DNA of 27,588 bases from Parachlorella kessleri (lineage: Eukaryota; Chlorophyta; Trebouxiophyceae; Chlorellales; Chlorellaceae), in contig BBXU01002020.1 in assembly GCA_001598975.1 (NCBI GenBank), forward strand, positions 1 through 27,588. Reading direction: 5' to 3'. Under the pieces are notes generated by a model, which was not told where the DNA came from, made no database searches, and saw only the letters and a program-made list of their open reading frames with translations. Below are positions 1 to 8,663 of the stretch, one piece after another. Position numbers and translations under genes: made by a program. Each line of letters opens with the position of its first letter. Position 1 is the first letter of the stretch.

Positions 1-399
1 GTAGCCCGGGGCAGGCTCTTTCAAAGGGCTCCAGGCGGGCGGCTTCACCAGCAGTCGCTCGGACACCGTCTGCAGGTAGTTGGTAAGCCCAGCATCGTCA
101 AACTTGTCCATGAGGAGGGCCTGTTTTGCCAGGCAGGGCCCGCGCTCCATGTCTTTGGGAAGGAAATAGGGGGTATAGGCCTCCAAGTCCACGGCCCCCC
201 CAATTGCTTTCACCGTCCCCGCCTGACCCCGGGCTACATCATCCTCACGCAGCTCCACCACCTTTGCTGGAATGCATTTGATTTTTTGATTCCGCCGACT
301 GTCGTAATCGACCCGTGCGAAGAACAGAATCACGTCGCCTGGGAAGACGGTAGCCCTGCAGCCCTCGCTGCGGGCCAAAGCGGCGAGTTTGTCGGTCAT
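1..399 (-). CDS. Unrecognised intronless gene, 5' part (cut by window edge)
   Basis: Reading leftwards from the ATG at 399, the frame stays open for 133 codons to the window edge, and an in-frame TAG lies 12 bases upstream of that ATG, so the start is well placed. The product begins MTDKLAALARSEGCRATVFP and is rich in charged residues, with a mixed hydrophobic/basic stretch (GDVILFFARVDYDSRRNQK) at residues 21–39. Third codon positions favour G/C, as in the neighbouring genes. I recognise no family, signal peptide or membrane segment. No intron interrupts the visible part, unlike every other gene here, so a retro-derived or transferred gene is possible but unproven. The complementary strand is also open in the same register (1..423); I prefer the minus reading for its ATG, codon bias and ordinary amino-acid composition. 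Confidence 0.5.
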   Translation of the reverse strand, partial: MTDKLAALARSEGCRATVFPGDVILFFARVDYDSRRNQKIKCIPAKVVELREDDVARGQAGTVKAIGGAVDLEAYTPYFLPKDMERGPCLAKQALLMDKFDDAGLTNYLQTVSERLLVKPPAWSPLKEPAPGY

Positions 400-776
400 C
401 CCAGCAATCAAACTACGCGATGGTGAGGCCGTTACTGTGCGAGGGAAGGCAAGCAGTGATGATGCTCGCAAACGTGCTGCTTGCCAGCCCAAACCTTTGT
501 AGCACCCTAAGACAACTGCGTTGCAGACAAGCCCTAGATCGTTCAATCCGTTTGAATGCAGCTGGTTCCAGCAAATGGCATAGTCCGCCATTCATTCTTT
601 CTGTGCCTGCATTCAGTGCCTGCATTCCACCTTTCTATTGCTTCATTCGAGCTGGGGGTAGCGTTCATGCCGGGTATTCCCCCACTTTTCCTCATGGGTC
701 GTGGTAATTGCATGCCACGAAGCTTGCCCACGGTGCTACCAACCCATTTCTTCTGGTTTACGGAATTGTTGGGGCT
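400..776. promoter_or_regulatory. Divergent intergenic region / 5' leaders
   Basis: These 377 bases separate two diverging start codons, the minus-strand gene at 399 and the MYND gene at 777, so both promoters and 5' leaders should lie here. I see no TATA box or other motif that I could name with confidence. Around 596–660 there is a run of loosely repeated words of the form tgcctgcattc. An in-frame ATG at 708 would add 23 residues to the MYND protein; part of this region may therefore be coding. Confidence 0.4.
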
Positions 777-3700
777 ATGGCAGAGGCTCTGAGTATAGAA
801 AGTGCCTGGAAAATATGGCTAGCAGGAGCACGTTCAACTTGTAGCGGTGCCGGCAAGGCAGTGGTCCATGCTTCCTTTGATCTAGCAGGCAACAAGCTGG
901 AGCAGGTTGTCAGTGGCACCCTTGGCTTGTCTGCGACTATAGCCCTGTGGGACATCATCACGTAGGTGGCCCAAGCGCCATCCGCTGCGGCCTTGCACGC
1001 TGTGTACTTCCATCAGCACACGAATGCAACCTCCTCTACTGCCTTTGCAGGGCCAGCGGTGCGCTGTCTGACCTTGCCAAGCTCCTGAAGGCTTGCCTGT
1101 CGAGCGCCCTGCGCGGTCAGCTGGGGCCTGCAGGCAGCAGGAGTGCCGCAATCAGGACCCTAAACCTGCTGCACGACCTGCTGAGCTGGCAACAGGATGG
1201 CAGCTCCCTTGCCCATGACTGGTGCAGCCAGGAATGGCGGCCAGTAGTGGATATCCTCCTGAGCTGGGCTCTCAAGGCTGTTTTAAACCGACTATATCAG
1301 CTGGCACCTTTGGCACCAGAGGGCTGCAAGCAATCGCAATTCAAAGAAGTTCTTACCATGGCCAAAGGTGGGCATGCACCAGGGTCTCTCCTGGCTGTCA
1401 TGCAGGCACAGCTTGCTTGCTTCTGGCGTGCCCAAGTTAAGTACATTGGTTGTTTAGGGTTGTGGCATATGTTGATGCATGTGAGGGACATGTGTGGTGA
1501 TTAAGCACCTTACGACCAAAGCCAGCTGCTGCCTGCAGTTTCACTGGACCTGTCGGCCCTGGTCGTTGCTGGCGGGGCGGGCGACTGGGCCCTGCCAGCA
1601 GCACTGGTGCAGGCCCTGAATGCATGGGTGCAAGCAGCATTTGCTTTAGATATTGCGGCTGCTGCAGAAGAGCATGGTGAGTCGCGTAGGGCATGGAAGG
1701 CAGTCTAGGCATTTATGGGGTTGGCTGAGTGCTAGGCATCTCGATGCACGTCTTGCCCTTGGCTGCATGCGCTGCATGAGGATGGCAATGCAACCTCTAG
1801 ACTACTTGGCTGTCACAGGTGAACTACTCGGTGGACTTCACAGGCTTTTTGCTGCATCACTTCTGGGCAGTGACTGGGCGTTACGACAAGGCGGCGCAGT
1901 TGCAGCGCTGGCAGCAAAGGATGGATTCCTGACAGTCAGCATGCTAAAAGAGTCGCTGTTACAGCTGCGCGACGCTGAGGAAGACTTCAAGGTGAACCTG
2001 TGGCCATAATCGACTTTGCAGTAGAGCAGGTACACTTGTCCAAGACTTGCAGGGCATCTTCGCTGTTTGCCACTTGCACCCTCACCAGATGCCCAGATTT
2101 TGCACGTTCAGTATAGGCTTATGTCATAGTTGACCTAAGCGGTGTGAGTTTCTCCAGGCCAGCACACAGTGGAGCATGCGCCATGACCAGGTCGCTCTCA
2201 AAGCGCTCGTGCTGATCACCTGTCCCTACCTCCAGAGCTACCTGCTGAAGATGCTAGAGGAAAATCAGGAGCTGGTCTCATGTAGGTTCTTACAGCAGGC
2301 CATTTCAACGATCCTGCTCGGCGCGTAGTGTTGCCTTTGCAAGTGTACCATCTTGCCTGCCAAAGGGATCTCCTCACTTGAAGGCCCTAGATGTACCACT
2401 CCTTGCCTGCAAGTGTCACCCGCTGTGCAACTGTTCCTGCGCCGCAGACCTCCTGCCAACCATGCACCTTGCAGCGCTCTTTCTTATCAGGGCCTGGCGG
2501 CACGCCACTACACCCGATACTGCCGCCAGCAACAATCTGAATGGCTGCGGCAGCGACAGTGACGACAATAGCAGTTGTCGCGGTCCGACAGCCATGCCGT
2601 GCGTGGCCCTGCTAGCCGAGAATGTACGGCGGCTGTGTTCCCTGCTGCTGGCCATACAAAAGCGCTTGGTGGCTGTAGAGTCACCAGCTGCAGAGCAGCT
2701 GCAGCAAGCTGCCTACCAGGGGGTTGCAGCCGTGCGAATCACTTTGGCGCGGGCCCTTGAAGCCATGTCCTGTGAGAACAAGGCAGCGGAAGCGACCTCA
2801 GCAGGCAATGATACAACGCCGCTGCCAGCCACAGAGTCCGTTCAGGGAGTTGTCTGGCGAGTAGCAGTGGCATGTTATGGCGCCTTTGATCACCTGGCTG
2901 GAGTCCTGGCTGCTGAGAAGTCTTGCCAAGATCCGATGCCTGGCAAACTTGAGCCTGCAAGTGTTGCCAGGGTAGATATGAAGCACATGAGGGCCACGCT
3001 GGTTGCCCTGGTGTGGCGCCTTGAAATCTCTGGCAGTCCGCTTGTGGCTCGAGTGGCTGCTGCAGCGCTGCGTACTGCTGAGAGCGACCAAGGGCATGGG
3101 GCTAGAAGCGTTGCAGCCATGAAGAAGGCAGCCCTCACAGCAAAGCTTGCCCTGCAGACGGCACTGCTGATCCATTTAACTGCTCTGCATAGCAATGTAT
3201 CTGACCCCCCACCAGCTTGGGAGCCAGGAGCCCAGTGGGACTTGCTGCTCAGACTCCTGCGGGCCCAGGTGGGGTACATGATTGTGCTTTACTTTACTGG
3301 ACTAGCGGTGGATGATCTCGCAGCCACAGGGCCCTGGGCCAGTAGTACTAACTACCGGCTAGCTGTGTCTGACCTTGTGCACAGCTGTTCTGAATGTACA
3401 TGTCACTATATGAATTTTTGGCGGCTGTTATCCGCTACTAAGCAACGGCTGTATGTTGACCCAAGCACCTTGCTTCACCCCAATGTTTTCCGCACTGCTT
3501 TTGTAGGGCCAAGACATCGTGCGACTGGTGTTGCGAAGCAGCACCGATGAGCTAAGGGAGGGGAGAGAGCTGCTTTTACAGCACATGAGCTTGCTGGTTG
3601 GGGTTCTCCAGCTGGACAATGTACTGGTGGACCTGGAGGAGGAGGGGGATAGGGCGGGCGATAAGATGTAAGAGCCACCCACTCACCGCCATGATGAGTG

Positions 3701-5693
3701 TGCACATGCATGATACTTGGGTATGTCTCACACCCACTGACGGTGCGGCCATCCATTGACGTTCCTGCAGGCTCTCTGTGCAAGTCCTGACACCATGGAT
3801 ACCAACATGCCAGGCAATAGTCCATGAGCAAATATTGTTACTGTGCACCTGCTGAACCACTGCTCTTGAAGCCTGGCATACTCCCTACCTGCCTACAGGG
3901 ATTCCCAGGGGGCAATATACCAAGTGTTAGCCTCACTGCAAGCCCTCCTGAGCGGCTTTGTGAGGCTAGAGCGAGCCCTGCCTCGAATGGGATCTACTGC
4001 GAATGAGCACCAAAGCTCTGTGGTCGAAGCTGCAAAGCTGTTGCTGAATACAATATTGGTGGTGGACTCAGCACTACTGGCGGAATCCCCAGAAGTTTTC
4101 TTGCGTGCTGGCTCGGGCTGGGCGCTGGCTGAGGCACTCACACAAGTCTTTGTGAGTAAAATGAATGAGGTTGCTTTGGAAGGTGGTAAGCGTGACGCAG
4201 CAGCGTAATCTTCTTGCAAAGTGGAGTGTGTGAGAAAAAAGGTTCCTGTTGGACCTGGCAATGCTTGCTCTTCTTATGGATGAGGAAGCTCGCAAGGACC
4301 CAGTACCCAGGGAACCTGAAACTTTTTCCAACATGCTCTGCAGGCTCACATCAAGCGCTGCCCCAAGCCCGCTGCTTGGCAGCTGGCAGCTCTTGAGCAG
4401 CCCCTTGATTTGCTGCTCAAAATGAGCAGGAGGCCGTCGGCCCTCCATCTGAGCCTATGCAGCGGCGGCTACCTTGGCCAGCTGGCAGAGTGGGTTGTGT
4501 TGGCGCTTCGAGGCCTGCTTGAAGGCATGGAAACATGTAGTGAAGATCCCCAGGTGTGACGACTGGGTGTGGATATAACTAAGTAGTTTGACATTTCTTG
4601 AACCTGGCCAACAAGTGAAAGCCATTACCTGAGTTTCTGCAGTAGGAAGCCTGAGTTTCTGCAGTAGGAAGCCGCCCTGCTGCTTTCATATGGCTCTTTT
4701 GTTGCCGCCTGCACGGCTCTCAAAGCTCGTGCCGGTGGATTTTTCATGCTTCCTTGCCGACCAGTGCAGCTGGCCGCCAACGGTGACCCAACGGCACGCG
4801 GCAGGTCCATTGAACACCCCGTCTCTTCCTTTTGCAGTATGGGCCTGCCTTGCATCAGTTTGAGAAGCGTGCCTACCAGATGTTTAGGAACTGCTGGGAG
4901 GTGACTGATAAGCAGACGGGCACCCAACTTGCTGGCCTAGAGGGAGAGATCACAGCCTGCAGCGGCAGACTCCTGCGGTTGCTTCTGTCAGAGGGCAAGT
5001 CCCTCCATGTCGCAACCTTACAAGCTGCTCTGCATGCCTGGGAGCAGCGCCTGCAGCTTTTGCTAGGCGTGGCGGGGCAACAGTCAGCCCTAGCTGCCTG
5101 GAAGGCCGAAGATAGGGGCAGCAGCAGCAGCAGCAGCAGTGTGGAGGCCTGCAGCGTCAACTCCTCTGGCGGCCAAGCTATGCCACTCAGTGGCAGGCTC
5201 GCGGGGCTGCCAGCAGTCGCGCTCCATCGTGAGCTGAAGTGCTCAAGGTTGGGCTGTGCCAACCCGCTATGTATGGGGGAGGCTGCATCATTCAGCATGA
5301 AGCGGCGGCTGGATATTTGTGCTGGCTGCCGGACAGTGCAGTACTGCAGGTATGAGTGGGTTTGTTGTTGCCAAGTGAAGTAATGGATGCCTCTAAGTTG
5401 CGTTATGCAGGTGAAGCTGTCGTGATGCGCAACTGCACTGCATGCAGTTACAGAATGTATCTTAATGGCATGTTGGCTATGCCAAGCACCATATTGTTGC
5501 ATGCACTGTGTGTTCTCCCTACTGCCAGGACAGTTGTAGCCCTCCACAATGCCGCTCCTTTGACATTGACACTGCCTTTCTCGGGCATGTCTCCTGCTGT
5601 AGCGAGGCGTGTGCCAAGGGAGACTGGATGCGGCACCGGCCCTCTTGCGCCATGCTGAAGCAAATGATCGGTGGGGATCGGGCCAAAAGCTGA
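777..5693 (+). CDS. MYND-type zinc-finger protein with long helical N-terminal region
   Basis: Exons: 777-961, 1051-1367, 1539-1676, 1819-1991, 2158-2281, 2448-3268, 3507-3667, 3899-4151, 4344-4553, 4838-5349, 5603-5693. All junctions are GT–AG, the phases agree and the sum is 994 codons plus TGA. Residues 1 to about 925 are Ala/Leu-rich and probably helical, with a seven-Ser run near residue 890; I recognise no domain there. The C-terminus is a MYND finger with ligands C934, C939, C955, C958, C964, C968, H976 and C980, in the spacing common in algal MYND proteins (C-x4-C, then CAGC, YC, then C-x7-H-x3-C). MYND fingers bind proline-rich partner peptides and usually act as protein-interaction modules in chromatin or signalling factors; the role of this protein is unknown. 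The last intron (5350-5602) splits the finger just after the fifth ligand. Start: ATG 777 has G at +4; ATG 708 is an in-frame alternative. Confidence 0.83.
4628..4671. repeat. 22-base perfect tandem duplication in an intron
   Basis: The unit cctgagtttctgcagtagga plus ag occurs twice without a mismatch, at 4628-4649 and 4650-4671. It lies inside the ninth intron (4554-4837) of the MYND gene, so it does not change the protein. The identity of the two copies suggests a recent slippage or duplication event. Confidence 0.9.
5118..5139 (+). repeat. (AGC)n microsatellite coding for polyserine
   Basis: A run of AGC/GCA triplets within exon 10 of the MYND gene codes for seven consecutive serines. It sits in a low-complexity linker between the helical region and the zinc finger. 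The same triplet class, read in another register, gives polyglutamine in the GCP5 gene further right. Confidence 0.9.
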
Positions 5694-6453
5694 GCCAGCT
5701 CTGACATGCTGCAGCTGAGGCTAGCTGCAGGGGGTGATTGTATGCCAATGCAAATGCTTGGTGTGGACAGCGCATTTGCGCGCTTGTCAGGTCAAGTGGT
5801 CCATATGGAACTGGAAGTCCTTTGCCCTCACTGTTAGCACGCACCTGAAACGTCATGCACTTTTGGGTGTTAGACATGGCATGTGCACCTATGAATCATA
5901 TGACAAGCCAGACACTGGCTGGCGCTGAGCTTTCACATGTCTCTCCTCCAACAGTGTCCACTTTGCCAACTTGTGACGCCTCCGTACTCTCTTTTTGCAT
6001 TCCAAAGGTCTTTTGCAATGCAAAGGAAAGCGACTGGCAGCAAGATTTGCCTGTGGAGATTGGCCTGCGTGAAGGGATTTTGCAAGGTGCCGTTTGCCAC
6101 CCATGCATGGCTGCATGGGCCTGGCTGGGTAGCCTTCCACAGCTCACTCTATATGTCCTTAGGCCGCTGAAAGGTTTTAGGACTTGTTGGTGCTGGCAAG
6201 CAATTCATTGCCATTTGGCAGGGTGGATGGTGTGGCTGCCTGCGTGGCATGGGACAGCTGCATGCGGCTACAGGCGGTCGGGATTGCATGACCCTTTGGA
6301 CTGCACGTCCAGTCATAAGCCAATCTCTTATCTCGCAATCTGTCAGATATATCGAGTCACAGGCGTCACAAGTGCTTTTAATGCACCATATCTGCCAACT
6401 AACCTCTGTCCCACCACTTTGAACCCCCCAGCACTCGGCCGCTGGCAGCCAGC
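5694..6453. other. Intergenic: 3' UTR of MYND gene and promoter of repeat-protein gene
   Basis: This 760-base stretch lies between two genes on the same strand. It should hold the 3' UTR and poly(A) site of the MYND gene and the promoter and leader of the secreted repeat-protein gene. I found no clear TGTAA poly(A) word and no TATA-like box. A 200-codon open frame covers most of it (5855-6457), but it is Trp/Cys-rich, has no recognisable motif and runs into the next gene's start, so I treat it as chance. Confidence 0.5.
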
Positions 6454-8027
6454 ATGATGTCCAAGTCCGTTCTCGTGGCCTGCCTGCTTATGTCTGGCCT
6501 GGTCTTCGCAGAGAGCGACATCGACCGTTCCCTGGGTGAGTCAAATCCATGTGTGACTTGTGACGACGATTTATGTAGACATGGCCGGTCGGCAGTCCAT
6601 GCACGGCCGATCAGCATTTTGCATGGAGGCTACCAGTGCTGCTTTTGTGTGGTTTCCCTAACAGCGCATGCTTCCAGGCACATCAGCGACGGCAAGGTGA
6701 AAAGCACTTTGGAGTGCTTCTCAGTGAACAGGCTGCATATTCTCCACGACAGCATGCATGCACAAGCACTGCCGGGACCTGAGCACCATCAAAGGCCAAT
6801 GCGCAGGTCGCAAGCTGGCGGCCTTTGCTGCGTCCTCAGCCACTGCTAACGCAGCCAACGGTGGGGTGGCCAACGCAGCCGCCAACTCTCTAGCAACTGG
6901 CAATGGGGTGGCTCTATCCAATGCCAACGCCAATGCTGTAGGCCCGGGTTCTTTCGCCAATGCTGGTGCAAACTCAGCCGCACTGGGCGGTGGTCTTGCT
7001 GTGTCTGACGCACGCGCTAACGCTGCTACCTTTGGAGGCGGCCTTGCGGCTGCCAATGCCCAGTCCAATGCCCTGACCGTGGGTGGCGGGGTCGCACTTG
7101 CCGCCTCCCGAGCCAATGCTGCCACCGTGGGTGGCGGCCTTGCTGTTTCTGATGCCCGAGCCAACGCTGCAACCGTGGGCGGCGGTGTGTCGATTGCCAC
7201 TACCGCAGCCAGCGCTCTGGCTGTTGGTGAGTTCTTGCTGTTACTATCGACTCGCATGTCGCTTACAAGATTGGGTGCCTGACTCTGCCTGAGGGGCCCT
7301 TCCAGGCAGTCAAGGCCGGCAGCAGCTCAAGATAGCCTTCCCTCCCTAGGTCCCTGTTTACCTTCCTTGTAGTACCTTTGGTGCTGGCCCTGCCCTCAAG
7401 TTCCCTCTCCACGCTCGCCTGCTGAGTTAGCATGTCGGCTAGCTGACTTCCTGCAGGGAACGCTGCTGCCTTTGCCAGTGCTGCGGGCAACGCCTTCGCT
7501 GCGGGCCAGGGCGTGGCACTTGCCAACGCTGCCGCCGCTGCATTTGCTGCTGGGAACACCGGTGCGGCTGTTGCGCTTGCAAGGGTGAGTCAGCAGGGAG
7601 CACTTGACAGTTAAAGTACAGAACATCATTTAATCAATTTGCGAGGACTTGTGCCACGGCTACTAGTTGCTCATCTACACATGCCTAAGCGTTGCTTGCC
7701 ATTGTTCCTACATGCAGCTGACCAGTTTTCTGGCAGATATTCCACATATTATCTGCACTCTCGCAACCTGCTGACCTGAGTGATTTGCAGGCCACAGCAA
7801 CCGCTATTGCCGCCGGGCAGACCGTTGCTGCTGCCCAGGCTTTTGCAGCAGCTGCTGCAATTGCTGGGCCTTTTGGCATCGCCTTCTCCGCCGCCCTTGC
7901 TGCCGCCTTTGCCGGCAATGTTGGCCCCTTCTGCGCAGCTGCTACCCTGGCCCGCACCTTTGCCGCAGCCGCCGGCAATGCAGCTGCCTTTACGGCAGCC
8001 ACAGCTCAGGCCCTGGCTGTCTGCTGA
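6454..8027 (+). CDS. Secreted Ala/Gly/Asn-rich protein with 16-residue tandem repeats
   Basis: Exons: 6454-6535, 6753-7226, 7457-7584, 7791-8027, with GT–AG junctions in phases 1, 1 and 0, giving 306 residues. The N-terminus MMSKSVLVACLLMSGLVFA is a typical cleavable signal peptide, with likely cleavage after VFA. A short segment with three cysteines (C29, C34, C44) follows. Then come 16-residue repeats of the form xNAATVGGGLAVSDAR, five of them in perfect 48-base register. The last third is Ala-rich with looser NAAAF/AGN motifs and ends in Cys. The composition recalls structural extracellular proteins, and the regular Asn, GGG and small-residue spacing could form a solenoid or stacked fold. 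That is inference: I recognise no family. A role in cell wall, matrix or ice/surface binding is possible but not shown. The product is most likely exported through the ER. The intron boundaries keep the repeat composition on both sides, supporting the model. Confidence 0.8.
6968..7207 (+). repeat. Five 48-base tandem coding repeats
   Basis: Five consecutive units of exactly 48 bases (16 codons) start at 6968, 7016, 7064, 7112 and 7160. Each codes for [A/S]N[A/S]-x3-GGG-[L/V]-A followed by five small or polar residues, often ending SDAR. Units 1, 4 and 5 are closest in sequence. Degenerate units extend the array upstream to about 6830 and a partial unit follows to 7226. All lie in exon 2 of the secreted protein gene. 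Confidence 0.92.
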
Positions 8028-8663
8028 ATGTTAGACCCTTCAGGAGTGCACTCCCTGTGCCAACGTACCCAACAACACATGCCCAACGTACCAAGAAACA
8101 CATGCATGTAAACTCTGCATGACTTACCATGCTGCCGCGCTGTCACCCACACTTGTCCACTATACACACACCACGCAGACTTGTCCCTCAGGACTGTGAC
8201 GTCATATTTATTGACCTCACGGTCCTACTGATTTGGATACAAAGTTGCCATGCTTATACATAGGCTCACTATGGGGACAAAAGTTACCTGTAACCCAGCT
8301 GACCTCCAGTGGACAGAACCACACTTGCAAATCGTAGGGCTACCTACTCATGCTCTCCAAACTGGCAGGCTAAGGTGCACAGCCAAGGAATCAGTGTCCA
8401 GGGCAACCATCTCAAGTGTCTCTAAGTGAGGTCACATGCTAAATGATAGTAAAGCCAAGTCAATAGGTCAATAGCAGAGCCCGACTCTCTATCTTTAAGG
8501 ATGAAGTGTGCACAACAGTGTCAGCATAGCCTTTCGAAACCGAGGCATTTGAAGCGACTGCATGTCGTGAGCCTGTCCACTGCAACAGCACAGCGGCCCT
8601 CACACAAGTGGGCTGCATGACAGCCACTGGCCTGGCATTACTGCAAAGAGGTACTTATCCCAG
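8028..8663. other. Convergent intergenic region (3' UTRs)
   Basis: The plus-strand repeat-protein gene and the minus-strand GCP5 gene converge on these 636 bases, so both 3' UTRs lie here. An imperfect repeat of about 25 bases, containing ccaacgtacc and acacatgc twice, covers 8059-8106. Two TGTAA words occur on the plus strand, at 8107-8111 and near 8290. I see no coding signal. Confidence 0.6.
8107..8111 (+). terminator. Possible poly(A) signal TGTAA
   Basis: TGTAA is the usual polyadenylation word of green algae such as Chlamydomonas. This copy is 80 bases past the stop codon of the secreted repeat-protein gene, a plausible 3' UTR distance. A second copy near 8290 is an alternative. The motif is short, so a chance match cannot be excluded. 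Confidence 0.35.

Noticed and set aside
1..423. Plus-strand open frame in the same register as the left-edge gene
   Set aside because: It has no ATG within view and a His/Leu/Gln-rich composition typical of antisense; the minus frame has an ATG just after a stop and balanced charged residues.
4873..5877. Minus-strand open frame of 334 codons
   Set aside because: It is antisense to the MYND zinc-finger exon, whose Cys/His ligands and splice sites are clear. Its Ser/Leu/Gln-rich content is what the reverse of a coding exon with AGC repeats gives.
5855..6457. Plus-strand frame of 200 codons between genes
   Set aside because: The composition is odd (many Trp, Cys and His), there are no motifs, and it overlaps the start of the repeat-protein gene. 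It is most likely chance openness in a 3' UTR and promoter.
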